From positions 124,001-188,000 of the forward strand of contig NZ_JAGETZ010000003.1 of assembly GCF_017571495.1 (NCBI RefSeq): 64,000 nt of DNA. The letters are read 5' to 3'. Below the pieces are notes generated by a model. That model was not told the origin of the DNA, ran no database searches, and saw only the letters and a program-made list of their open reading frames with translations. Each line of letters begins with the position of its first letter. Position 1 is the stretch's first letter. Of the stretch, positions 33,590 through 43,400 are shown piece after piece. The translations under genes were made by a program, and so were the position numbers. Source of the stretch: Hymenobacter negativus (lineage in GTDB: Bacteria > Bacteroidota > Bacteroidia > Cytophagales > Hymenobacteraceae).

Positions 33590-35284
33590 ATGAAAAGTGC
33601 AAAAATATTCTTCGCTCCCGGCTCGCGTCCGCGCTTGCTCCTCTTCCTTTTCTTGGTGTTGGCAACCGCTTGGGGGCGGCCTTCGCTAGCCCAAACGCCC
33701 GTTGTCCGGTACGGGGCCCTCAGGGTGCAGGGCAACCAGATTCTGGGCCAAAGCAACCAGCCGGTGAGCCTGGCTGGCAACAGCCTGTTCTGGAGCAACA
33801 GTGGCTGGGGCGGCGAGCGGTACTACTCCGCCAACGTGGTGGGCTGGCTGAAAAATAACTGGAACGCCAGCATCGTGCGGGCCTCGATGGGCGTGGACGA
33901 AGCCGGTGGCTACCTGGAAAACCCGGCTCGTGAAAAAGCCAAAGTGAAAACCATCGTAGATGCCTGCGTGGCTGCTGGCCTCTACGTCATCATCGACTGG
34001 CACTCGCACCAGGCTGAGCAGCACCAGGCCCAAGCCATTGCCTTCTTCCAGGAAATGGCCACCACATACGGCAACACCCCAAACGTGATTTACGAAATCT
34101 ACAACGAGCCCCTGCAAGTGTCGTGGACGGGCGTGGTAAAGCCCTACGCCCAGGCCGTAACCAATGCCATTCGCGCCATCGACCCCGACAATCTCATTAT
34201 TGTGGGCACTCCTACTTGGTCGCAGGATGTGGACGTGGCGGCCAGCAGCCCCGTGGCGGGCACCAACATTGCCTATACCCTGCACTTTTACGCGGCTTCT
34301 CACAAAGCCTCGCTTCGCAGCAAAGCCAGCACGGCCCTGAGCCGGGGCGTGGCCTTGTTTGTGACAGAATATGGTACCTGCGATGCCTCCGGTGGCGGGT
34401 CCGTCGATGCAGCTTCTACGCAGGAGTGGATGGATTTTATGCGCCTCAACAAACTTAGCCACTGCAACTGGGCGCTGAATGACAAAGCCGAGACGGCGTC
34501 TGCACTGGTGCCCGGCACCAACCCTGCTGCCGCATGGTCCGACAGCTACCTGACCGCGTCGGGGCGCCTGGTAAAAGGATACATCCAAGCTTGGAGCGGG
34601 ACAACTACGACAACCCCTCCTCCAACTACCACGCCTCCCAGCGGCACCACCACGAAGGTGGAGGCCGAAAGCTACCATGTCATGTCCGGGGTGCAAACGG
34701 AAACCACTGCCGACACGGGCGGGGGACTGAATGTGGGCTGGCTCGATGCCGGCGACTGGATGGCTTACACCGTGAACGTTCCCACGGCCGGCTCCTATAC
34801 ATTTCAGTACCGGGTGGCCAGTGCCAGCGGTGGCGGCCAAATCAGGCTGGAGCAAAATGCAGGCACCACGGTCCTCGGCAGCATTGCGGTACCCAATACC
34901 GGGGGCTGGCAAAACTGGACCACCATTACCAATACCCTGACGCTAGCCGCCGGGCAGCAGGATATTGCCATTGCCGTGCCTGCGGGCGGGTACAACATCA
35001 ATTGGTGGAGCTTTACCAAAACGGCAGCCCGTATGGCATCGCCTCCTGCCACGCTCTACCCCAATCCTGCGCAGAAGCAGCTAAATCTGACCCTTGCCCA
35101 GCCGGGCACGGCGGCTCGTATCACCGTCATCAATACCCGTGGCAAGCAGGTGCTGAGCCGGGAGGTACCCGCCGGGGCTTTTCCAAATACCGCCGTTGCC
35201 ATTGATGCGCTTGAGCCGGGCATCTACACAATACGGATAGAGCAGAGAGGCCAGGTTACTGCCACTAAGTTCGAGAAAGAATAA
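33590..35284 (+). CDS. GH5 cellulase with CBM6 and T9SS sorting domain
   Basis: An endo-beta-1,4-glucanase. Residues 1-35 are the signal peptide (SLAQ). The GH5 domain (about 38-330) has the acid/base Glu173 in IYNEP and the nucleophile Glu260 in FVTEYG, with DWHSH earlier. A Thr/Pro linker (about 335-352) leads to a CBM6 domain (about 353-480: KVEAESY, GGLNVGWLDAGDWMAYTV), then a T9SS type A sorting domain to residue 564 (LYPNPAQK...IYTIRIEQ). The enzyme is therefore sent across the outer membrane by T9SS and acts on cellulose or related beta-glucans. Confidence 0.93.
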   Translation: MKSAKIFFAPGSRPRLLLFLFLVLATAWGRPSLAQTPVVRYGALRVQGNQILGQSNQPVSLAGNSLFWSNSGWGGERYYSANVVGWLKNNWNASIVRASMGVDEAGGYLENPAREKAKVKTIVDACVAAGLYVIIDWHSHQAEQHQAQAIAFFQEMATTYGNTPNVIYEIYNEPLQVSWTGVVKPYAQAVTNAIRAIDPDNLIIVGTPTWSQDVDVAASSPVAGTNIAYTLHFYAASHKASLRSKASTALSRGVALFVTEYGTCDASGGGSVDAASTQEWMDFMRLNKLSHCNWALNDKAETASALVPGTNPAAAWSDSYLTASGRLVKGYIQAWSGTTTTTPPPTTTPPSGTTTKVEAESYHVMSGVQTETTADTGGGLNVGWLDAGDWMAYTVNVPTAGSYTFQYRVASASGGGQIRLEQNAGTTVLGSIAVPNTGGWQNWTTITNTLTLAAGQQDIAIAVPAGGYNINWWSFTKTAARMASPPATLYPNPAQKQLNLTLAQPGTAARITVINTRGKQVLSREVPAGAFPNTAVAIDALEPGIYTIRIEQRGQVTATKFEKE

Positions 35285-35303
35285 CGCGGCAATGCCTCCC
35301 AAA

Positions 35304-35338
35304 CCAAAGCCCCACTTGCACTGCAAGCGGGGCTTTGG
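35304..35338. terminator. Terminator-like hairpin
   Basis: Arms ccaaagccccacttgca/tgcaagcggggctttgg match at 16 of 17 positions. It lies 20 bases past the cellulase stop. Confidence 0.65.
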
Positions 35339-35483
35339 CGTACTCAGGGCCGGTATTGGGGTAAAATCCGATGGTGCTTTGACGTGCTGTTTTGCCTGCT
35401 TGACTACCGATATACCAGCCGGCTATGGCATAGCCATATGTTGTGCAACCGGGGTTAATTAGCCCCCGCAGCAACAGCCCGGA

Positions 35484-36245
35484 CTATTCCTGAAGGTAGC
35501 GCTTCACCACCCCGATGGGCGTAATCATGGTGTGCTTTTTTCCAGATGGTTCCTGCAGCGTAAATGACAACAAGCCAATTACCCGCCCTTGCTTGTCGAC
35601 GACCGGGCAGCCGCTGAAACCGCTGAGCGTAGGCGATTCGTTCTGCGCCAGTAGGTATTCGGTGTCCGAAGTCTCTTCCACGCGCACCGGGTAGCGGTTT
35701 TGGGTGCAGTCGGCCTCGGCATAAGGGCAGCCGATAAGGTATACCTCCTCGCCCTGGGCCGGCGCATCGTAGCGTGGCGTAAGGGCTTGGTAGCCAGTAC
35801 CACCACCCTTAATGCTGAACACCAGCGCATCGCTGGAGTCGCTGTCCACCGCGTTGAGCAATTTGTCGAGCCGCACCGTGTCGGTGGCTCGCTGGCGGGC
35901 AAACAGCTTCCAGGAAACCAGCTCGCCATTGACCAGTGAGCGTTTTTTAGTGGGCTCAATGCCGCCATCGGCGCCGAGTAGGTGGTTAGCTGTCAGGGCG
36001 TATTGCCGCTGGCCCACCTGCACCAGAAATGCGCTGGCACCATCCAGGTGCTGCCCATCGGCGAAGGTGGCCCCATTGGCGAGCAGCACCTGGGGCGACT
36101 GAGTAAATGGTTCGGCCATCCAGTTTTTCACCGGCGGTGCGGCGGCCTCTTTGGTTTGCGACGACGGGCCGTTGCAGGCTGCCAGGCTCAAAATGGCGCT
36201 GCTGGCGAGTAGCCGGAAAGCAGTCGTGCGGAAATACAGCTTCAT
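35484..36245 (-). CDS. Trypsin-like serine protease lipoprotein
   Basis: A 253-residue lipoprotein (lipobox SLAAC) with a chymotrypsin/DegP-like fold: His in ALTANHLLG, Asp in SSDALVFSI, and Ser in GFSGCPVVD (GxSGxP form). It lacks a PDZ domain, so it is not a full HtrA. The reading frame extends up to 36404, but only the ATG at 36245 gives a signal peptide (MKLYFRTTAFRLLASSAILSLAAC), so that is chosen. Likely function is proteolysis in the envelope; substrates unknown. The upstream neighbour is also a lipoprotein, in the same direction. Confidence 0.75.
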   Translation of the reverse strand: MKLYFRTTAFRLLASSAILSLAACNGPSSQTKEAAAPPVKNWMAEPFTQSPQVLLANGATFADGQHLDGASAFLVQVGQRQYALTANHLLGADGGIEPTKKRSLVNGELVSWKLFARQRATDTVRLDKLLNAVDSDSSDALVFSIKGGGTGYQALTPRYDAPAQGEEVYLIGCPYAEADCTQNRYPVRVEETSDTEYLLAQNESPTLSGFSGCPVVDKQGRVIGLLSFTLQEPSGKKHTMITPIGVVKRYLQE

Positions 36246-36384
36246 ACAGCTATTTGTAGTGGGATTGGAAATTGAAGGATATCGCATGAAGGCGCCTCGG
36301 GATAGTCTAGGCCTAGTGCTAGCGGTGGTATTGCCAGGCAATCCGGGCCAGGGCAGTTGGGTTCGAAACGGCCTTGGCCACGGG

Positions 36385-37230
36385 CTAGAGGGCTTGCCGG
36401 CCATTGTCGTCGGCCCCAGGTCCGGTGCTGAATGTCATCTCGGCCGGTAGATGCGGCTGCTTGCCAAAGAGCGTTTCGTAGAGCAGGACCGACGCCATGA
36501 AAACGCCGTCGTTGAGCAGGTGCTGGGTGTTTTCGCCGTGGCGCAGGTTGTCCTTGCCGCCCACGCGGTACTGGTAGCCGTCGCATCTTTCGTAGGCAGC
36601 TTTCACGGCATCGCCCACCCGAAACAGGCCGGCATTGGGCACTTGGCTTAGGGCGGCCAGTGTATGCTCCCGCATCAGGGCGTGGTCGGTGGCAAAGCTC
36701 GCAGAGTCCTCCAGGTACGGGTCATATGAAGCCAGCTGGTAGAGGTAAATAGCCGCCCTAGGGCTGTGGCGGCGCACTTTATCGGTCCAGAGCTTCAGGT
36801 TGGCGGCGTACCGGGCGGCACTGTCAACGACCACCGGCGTTTGCTCCTGCAATATCACATAGTCGAAATAATTGCCGTCGGCCTCGGTTTTGGCAAACAG
36901 CTCTTCGGCCTGCTCCTGGTCTTCCTGGTAAATGTCGTGCAGGGAAATGCCCATTTCCACCAGCAGCTCGCCGTTCATTAGCACCTTATTATGCTCGCAC
37001 AGTTCCCGGAACTGCTCCGGAATGCTGGCGTAGTAAGCGGTGTGGCTGTTGCCTACGAACAGGATGCGCGGCGTTCCGGTGGCCGTTGGCGGCTTGGGCT
37101 GCGGCAGCGCTACCTCGGCCGGCGCAGTTGTGGCAGTTGTGGCGGAGGTACCCGCGCCGTTGCCACAGGCAGTCAGTAGCAGGAAGGTGGCCAGTAGGCC
37201 AATGGGTCGAAACCGGGTAAAAAGCAGCAT
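36385..37230 (-). CDS. SGNH-like lipoprotein hydrolase
   Basis: A 281-residue lipoprotein (lipobox LLTAC) with a Thr/Ala/Pro-rich linker, then a catalytic domain starting ILFVGNSHTAYYASIPEQF. The block I Ser in GNSHT, the YVILQEQTP strand and the late DNLRHGENTQHLLNDG match DUF4886/SGNH hydrolases rather than typical GDSL esterases. It may be an esterase or a related hydrolase on cell-surface glycans; the substrate is unknown. It sits 139 bases upstream of the lipoprotein protease. Confidence 0.65.
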   Translation of the reverse strand: MLLFTRFRPIGLLATFLLLTACGNGAGTSATTATTAPAEVALPQPKPPTATGTPRILFVGNSHTAYYASIPEQFRELCEHNKVLMNGELLVEMGISLHDIYQEDQEQAEELFAKTEADGNYFDYVILQEQTPVVVDSAARYAANLKLWTDKVRRHSPRAAIYLYQLASYDPYLEDSASFATDHALMREHTLAALSQVPNAGLFRVGDAVKAAYERCDGYQYRVGGKDNLRHGENTQHLLNDGVFMASVLLYETLFGKQPHLPAEMTFSTGPGADDNGRQAL

Positions 37231-37482
37231 AGGTAGAGTGTTGCAAGGCCGGTTTCAGGCCTTGGAAATGGGGGTATTCAGAAAGAGCGTGATAAAAACC
37301 TCGAAGGGCCGCTGCTTCGGAATCAATGGAACCTGGTTCTGGTAATACGCAGCTAAAAAGTGCTCAATGGAGCAGCGCTGCCGTTGAGTGCCAGCTCAGC
37401 AACGTTGCAACGCGCCTGTTGTATCCTTTACGCTCAACTTTCAGGAATAGTTGAGGTTAACATCATCGCACCGTGGTGCAGC

Positions 37483-37710
37483 TCAAAGCACCCGCACTGC
37501 GTCCAGGTTCACCTCGTCCCGCAACAGCTCCAGGTGGCGATAGGAGAGGGGGCGGCCCGCGTCGGTACTGAGTTCGGGCAGGGGCGCGCGAGCGGCGTCG
37601 AGGGTAAGCTGGGTAAGCTTGCGCTCGCCGAGGTAGATGGCGACAGGGCGGCCCAGGCGCGCATCATGGGCGGCCAGAGCGTGGTCAATTTCGGCCAAAA
37701 TGGTGCTCAT
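37483..37710 (-). CDS. Hypothetical 75-residue protein
   Basis: A short, well-charged cytosolic protein (starts MSTILAEIDHALAAHDARLGRP), with two segments that look like alternating beta and alpha (VAIYLGERKLTQLTL; LSYRHLELLRDEVNLDAVRVL). No family recognised. It is divergent from murI, 105 bases away. GC and codon bias match the genome, which supports it as real. Confidence 0.5.
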   Translation of the reverse strand: MSTILAEIDHALAAHDARLGRPVAIYLGERKLTQLTLDAARAPLPELSTDAGRPLSYRHLELLRDEVNLDAVRVL

Positions 37711-37803
37711 GGCGAATTAAGTGAGCGTGACGGGGGCGGAAATATAGCGGAAGTTTACAAAAATCATGAAGGCGCCAACTTCAGCGACGGCTCAATGCCA
37801 GCC

Positions 37804-37811
37804 TACCTTTG
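37804..37811 (+). promoter_or_regulatory. Bacteroidetes -7 promoter element (TACCTTTG)
   Basis: TACCTTTG, an exact TAnnTTTG match, ends four bases before the murI ATG at 37816. With the expected start a few bases downstream, the mRNA would be leaderless. The same arrangement precedes the ABC-F gene. Confidence 0.55.
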
Positions 37812-37815
37812 CAGC

Positions 37816-38661
37816 ATGACTACTGCTTCCGTGCCCGCTGCTCCGGCGGCCCTGGCCACCCGGCCCATTGGCATGTTCGACTCTGGTATTGGCGGCCTCA
37901 CGGTGGCGCGGGCCGTGGCGCGGCGCCTGCCCCACGAGCGCATCGTGTACTTCGGCGACACGGCCCACCTGCCCTATGGCGACAAAAGCGCCGCTGCCAT
38001 TCAAGCCTACTCCGTCAAAATCTGCGACTTGCTGCTGCGTCAGAATTGCAAGCTGATTGTCATTGCCTGCAATTCGGCCTCGGCCGCCGCCTATGAGCTG
38101 GTGCGTGAGTACGTGGGCAGCAAGGCCAAGGTGCTGAGCGTGATTGACCCCATTGTGGCGCACCTGGGCCGGGCCTACGCTGGCCGCCGGGTAGGCCTCA
38201 TCGGAACGAAGCAGACGGTGAATTCCAACGTCTATAAAAAGAAGGTCGACGACCTCGACGCTGGCGTGGACCTGTATTCGCTGGCCACCCCGCTGCTGGT
38301 ACCCATGATTGAGGAGGGATTTTTCAAGAATTCTATCTCTGATGACATCATCGGCACCTACCTCAGCCATGCCACCCTGGCCGATATCGACGCGCTGGTG
38401 CTGGCCTGCACGCACTACCCGCTTATCAAGGAGCAGATTGCGGCCTACTACGCCGGCCGGGTCGATGTGCTGGACGCCTCCGACGTAGTGGCTGCCGACA
38501 CCGAAGCGTATCTGGCCGCGCACAGCTTGCTGGCCCCGGCTGGACCAATACCACCCGCCCACCATTTCTACGTATCTGATTTTACCCGCTCGTTCGAGGA
38601 AAGCACCCGCATTTTCTTTGAGCAGGAAGTACATCTGGAGCATTACCCGCTGTGGGAGTAA
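37816..38661 (+). CDS. murI: Glutamate racemase
   Basis: Converts L-glutamate to D-glutamate for peptidoglycan. The two catalytic Cys are Cys85 (ACNSAS) and Cys198 (ACTHYPL), with MFDSGIGGLTV and GDTAHLPYG as the other conserved blocks. Length 281 is normal. An in-frame start far upstream at 37360 can be ignored, because the TACCTTTG promoter ends just before the ATG at 37816. Cytosolic; essential in most bacteria. It is unlinked to other mur genes here. Confidence 0.94.
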   Translation: MTTASVPAAPAALATRPIGMFDSGIGGLTVARAVARRLPHERIVYFGDTAHLPYGDKSAAAIQAYSVKICDLLLRQNCKLIVIACNSASAAAYELVREYVGSKAKVLSVIDPIVAHLGRAYAGRRVGLIGTKQTVNSNVYKKKVDDLDAGVDLYSLATPLLVPMIEEGFFKNSISDDIIGTYLSHATLADIDALVLACTHYPLIKEQIAAYYAGRVDVLDASDVVAADTEAYLAAHSLLAPAGPIPPAHHFYVSDFTRSFEESTRIFFEQEVHLEHYPLWE

Positions 38662-38723
38662 GGCTTGAAAGAGCAGCCAAACAAAGTTTATACAGTGATA
38701 ATGCGGCCTAAAAATTCAGGCAG

Positions 38724-38731
38724 TACCTTTG
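38724..38731 (+). promoter_or_regulatory. Bacteroidetes -7 promoter element (TACCTTTG)
   Basis: TACCTTTG 54 bases before the ATG of the T9SS protein at 38786, leaving a leader of about 45 bases. Confidence 0.45.
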
Positions 38732-38785
38732 ATAAAGCAGTATCTTCAATTCTTCTGTCCACCTTTTACCTTCATTCCGAATACC

Positions 38786-39997
38786 ATGAAAAAACTTCTC
38801 CTCGCACTCATTACCACGCTGCCATTGGCTGGTTGGTCCCAGTCCCTCACTCAAGCTGATTTCACTGGAGTGGTAGTTCCGCAGTACCTCAGCAGTGGCA
38901 ACAACAGCGGTTCGGCCACTTTTTCGGGCCCGCGCTTAGCCATCGTGTTCCGCGCCACGGTGAGCAACCTCACGCCCAGCACCCTCTACCGGTACTATGT
39001 GCAGGCTGCTACGGCGTCGGAGTTCACCTCTTCGGCTTCGGGCGCTGGCGTGTTGCTGCTGATTGCTCCCGGAGCGACGACGGCTGCTACTACTTATACC
39101 TCCGTTAGCACCGGCAGCTTGTCGACGGCTGGCAGCTACGCTACCTTCACCACCGATGCCACGGGCAGCTATACCGGCTGGTTTGCCTTGGTAAACTCGA
39201 ACAACGCCTCCCGCTTCCAGGTACCGGGCACGGTGCTGTTCCCCACCATCACGCTGGCCACTGATGCCACCCCCGCTACCGTTGTGGCTCGTCGCGCCCT
39301 CAACCAGAGCATGACGCTGTTGAGCTTCACGAGTGGCGCCGGCGCCAACAATGGTACCCTGCTCACTGGTTCTTCGGCGGCTACGCCGAAAAACGTAGTA
39401 TTCACCTACGACAACGCAGCTGGTACTGGCCGGCCGCTGAGCGGTGCCGTGGTAGAAAGCATTGGTGCCGCCACCGGCACTACTCAAACGGGCACCAACG
39501 CCTATACCTATAGCACCACCAACGGCAGCTATACCACTGTGGTCCCCAATACCCTCACCACGGGCGTGCGCCGCGTTGAAGAGCGCAGCATTGTAACGGG
39601 CGCCGTGCTGAACTGCAACACCGACGCCGATGGTGTATGGGCTTCGGGCGCTACTACCGTGAACCCCACCGGCGGTACCACTGCCGTGGTGCTCACCGCT
39701 ACTGACACGCCCCTGAGCGCTGGCTGTGCAACTGTATCGGCCACGCTGCCCAACAATGCCCTGCCAGGCCTCACCATTTCGCCGAACCCGGCCACCGACC
39801 GCATCACGGTAGCCCTGCCCACGAAGGGTGCTGCTACGGTAGCGCTGCGCGACCTCACCGGCCGCGTGGTGATGGCTCCGGCTGCTCTGCCCGGCAACCA
39901 GCAAGTGCTGCTGCCGGCCAGCCTGGCCCACGGCATCTACCTGCTCGAAGTGCGCCAAGGCGACGTAACCGCTGTGCGTCGCATCGAGAAAAACTAA
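38786..39997 (+). CDS. T9SS-exported protein of unknown function
   Basis: A 403-residue protein with a signal peptide (MKKLLLALITTLPLAGWSQ) and a C-terminal T9SS type A sorting domain (ISPNPATDRITV...IYLLEVRQGD). The part between is Thr/Ser/Ala-rich and beta-rich (YYVQAATASEFTSSASGAGVLLL) and resembles lamin-tail-like or calcium-binding extracellular segments; I cannot assign it. The start at 38786 is chosen over 38729 because the signal peptide begins there. It may be an S-layer-like or adhesive surface protein. Confidence 0.75.
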   Translation: MKKLLLALITTLPLAGWSQSLTQADFTGVVVPQYLSSGNNSGSATFSGPRLAIVFRATVSNLTPSTLYRYYVQAATASEFTSSASGAGVLLLIAPGATTAATTYTSVSTGSLSTAGSYATFTTDATGSYTGWFALVNSNNASRFQVPGTVLFPTITLATDATPATVVARRALNQSMTLLSFTSGAGANNGTLLTGSSAATPKNVVFTYDNAAGTGRPLSGAVVESIGAATGTTQTGTNAYTYSTTNGSYTTVVPNTLTTGVRRVEERSIVTGAVLNCNTDADGVWASGATTVNPTGGTTAVVLTATDTPLSAGCATVSATLPNNALPGLTISPNPATDRITVALPTKGAATVALRDLTGRVVMAPAALPGNQQVLLPASLAHGIYLLEVRQGDVTAVRRIEKN

Positions 39998-40049
39998 GCT
40001 CCCTGCAAAACAGCGTTGCCATAACCAATTGGTGATGGCTGGTGAAAAC

Positions 40050-40084
40050 AAAAAAGCTCCTGCATTTCGCAGGAGCTTTTTTTA
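40050..40084. terminator. Terminator with T run
   Basis: Stem aaaaagctcctgc/gcaggagctttttt with a T run on the plus strand and A run on the left. It is about 53 bases past the stop of the T9SS gene. Confidence 0.8.
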
Positions 40085-40424
40085 TGCCTATGCCCAACCC
40101 ACGTCCATGATGCGTGGTGAAAGTCAAGACATAAGGCGGGCTGTATGCAGCAAAGCCATTCTGGCAACGTTGCCGGGAACGATTGCACAATTAAAAAAGT
40201 AGAAAGGTTAGGCTTGCGGACTGATTCAGCTGATTTTTGAAAATATAAGTGGATTATAATATTGCCAGGAGTAATAGGCGAATACTCCATTTAGTATCAA
40301 TGGATTTCACTTGCATCAGGAGTCTGATAACGGGCTGCCATTGGTAGCGGCTCGAATTGGGCCGATAAGGCAGGGCAATAAGTTTTGAGCTTTCATTTTC
40401 TTTCCCACCTTTTTTCAAATTCCC
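40085..40424. other. AT-rich leader of the SusC gene
   Basis: About 340 bases with no supported gene. It carries the SusC/SusD promoter; no anti-sigma/ECF pair or regulator is adjacent to explain control. Confidence 0.4.
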
Positions 40425-43400
40425 ATGCGAAATCGATACTTGATTCTACTATGGCTGGCACTGCTGAGCAGCTTGTACAGCCTAAATGCCATGGCGCAGT
40501 CCGGCACGCGCCGCGTGAGCGGCACCGTGCGCGCCGGCGATTCCAAAGAGGGCCTGCCCGGCGTAACCGTCCTGGTGAAAGGCACCACTAACGGCACCTC
40601 GACCGGCATGGATGGCGGCTATGAGGTAAACGTGCCGGCTACTGGTGCCGTCACACTCTCTTTCAGCTTTGTGGGTTATACCACTAAAGAAGTAGCAGTA
40701 GGGAGCCAAAGCCAGATTGACGTGACGCTGGCGGCCGACAGCAAGCAGCTGGAAGACGTGGTGGTGATTGGCTACCAGGCCGTGCAGCGGCGCGACGTGA
40801 CCGGTTCGGTGGCGTCGGTGAGCGCACAACAGATTAAGGACGTGCCAGTAAACTCGGCGGCGGAGGCCCTGAGCGGCCGGCTGGCCGGTGTGCAGGTAAC
40901 CAGCTCGGAAGGCACGCCCGGCAACCAGAGCGTGAATATCCGGGTGCGCGGCGGCGGCTCCGTGACGCAGGACAACTCGCCGCTGTACGTGGTGGACGGG
41001 GTGCAGGTAGAAAACGCACTGAACGTGATTTCGCCGCAGGATATTCAGTCGGTGGACGTGCTGAAGGATGCTTCGGCCACTGCCATCTACGGCGCACGTG
41101 GCGCCAATGGCGTGGTTATCATCACGACCAAAGGCGGCAAGGAAGGTAAGCTGGTAGTGACGTACAATGGCTTCGCGGGTGTACGGCAGCTTTCGCGTAA
41201 GCTGGACGTGATGCAGCCAGCCGATTTCGTGAACTACCAGTACGAGCGCGCTTTGGGCATCGACCGGGTGGCGGGCAACACTACCACGGTGGGCGGCCTG
41301 AACACGTTCAAGTCGTTTTTCAAGTCGAAGAACTACAACAGCGACACGCTGAACCAGGTCCGCAACTCGCCGTTTCTGGATTGGCAGGACCAGGTTTTTG
41401 GTCGCGATGCCTTCCAGCAAACCCATAATATCTCGCTTTCGGGCGGCAGCGCTACCACGACCTATGCGCTGAGCGTGACCCGCAACGACGAGAAGGGCAT
41501 TCAGTTGGGCTCGGGCTTTACGCGCAACTTGGTGAACTTTCGCTTCGACAACAAGGCCACGGACAAGTTTCGCTTCGGGGTAAATGTGCGTTTTAACGAC
41601 CAGGTAGTAGATGGCTTGGGCACCTCGTCGCAGCTCTCGACCACTACCACGCGCCTGCGCAACTCGGTGGAATACCTGCCGCTCGCCGTAAGCCTGCCCG
41701 GCGCCTTCGACCCTAACTCGTTCGACGAGAGCTTCTACACCAACTCTTCGCTGGTAAACCCGGTGCTGGCACTGGAAAGCGACATTCGGCACGACAAGCA
41801 GCGCACCCTCAACCTGGCCGCCAACGCCAGCTACGCCCTCACCAAGGACTTCACGCTGCGCTCGACGGTGGGCTTCGATATTGGTAATTCGACCCTGGAA
41901 ACGTTTTACGGGCGCAACTCGCCGGCCATCCGGCAGCCAGGCGGGGGCTTCAATTTGCAGCCGTCGGTATCCATTGCCACTGGCTCGGCGCTGTCCATCA
42001 ACCAGTCAAATGTGCTGAGTTACAGCCACCAGTTTGGCAAGCATAGTGTGGATGCCCTTCTGGGCCAGGAAATTTACCAGCAAACCAGCCGGATTCTAAC
42101 CGCGCAAACCAACTTCCTGCCGCTCGACATCACCGCCGACCAGGCCATTGCCAACATCAATCAGGGCGTACTGCCGTCGGCCTCTTTTGCCCAGCCCACG
42201 CCCACCAGCGATATCCTCACGATGCCGCACCTGCTCTCGGGCTTCGGCCGGCTCAACTACACCTACGACGACAAGTACCTGGCCACGGTCACGTTCCGGG
42301 CCGATGGTTCGTCGAAGTTTGCATCCGGTCGTCGGGTGGGCTACTTCCCGGCTGCTTCGCTGGCTTGGCGCATCTCGAAGGAAGACTTCATGAAAGAGCT
42401 GAGCAACACCATTTCGGACCTGAAGCTGCGCTTGAGCTACGGCCTAGCCGGCAACAACCGCATCAACGACTTCGGCTACAGCCAGAATTTCCGGACCGGA
42501 CTGGGGCAGTACTCGCTCAACCATGCCATTTCGCTAGGCACCGTGGTAACGGGCCTAGCCAACCCGTTTTTGCTGTGGGAAACCACGGTGGCCCGCAATG
42601 TGGGCGTCGACCTGGCCCTATTCAACAACCGAGTGCAGCTATCGGTGGATGCCTACTACAACTCGACCCGCGACCTGCTCGTGAACGTACCTATCGCGCC
42701 CACTACCGGCTACCAGAGTCAGTTCCAGAACGTGGGCTCGACCACCAACCGCGGCCTGGAATTCCAGCTCAGCGGCACGATAGTGAAGACGCCGGACTTC
42801 ACGTGGAATGCCAGTGGCAACGCCTCCATGAACCGGGGTCGGATTCAGGACCTGGGACCCATCACGGCTATTCCCGGGGTGTATTCGGGCTGGGCCAGCA
42901 CCACCATTGCCAGCGACTTCCTGGCCCGGGTGGGCGACCCGGTGGGCATTTTCTACGGCTACCAAACCGATTTCGACAACGGCCGCCAGGGCTTCTACAC
43001 GCCGGATGACTTCAGCGGCTACAACGCCACCACCCGCACCTGGACCCTGAAGCCCGGCGTGGCTACCGACGTATCGGTGCAGGGCCAGCCGGTAGCGCCA
43101 GGCATTATCAAGCTCAAGGACATCAGCGGCCCGAACGGTACACCCGATGGCGTGGTGGACGCCAACGACCGCACGGCCATCGGCAACGCCAACCCCAAGC
43201 TGGTGGGCGGCCTCAACCAGCAGTTTACCTATAAAGGCTTCGACGCCAGCGTGTTTTTCAACTTCGTGTACGGTAATAAGGTGTACAATGCCAACAAGAT
43301 TGAGTTCACCACGTCCGTGAACCCATTCAGCAACCTGCTCACGATGATGAATGACCGATACCGCACCGTGGATAATAATGGCGTGGCCATCACCGACTTG

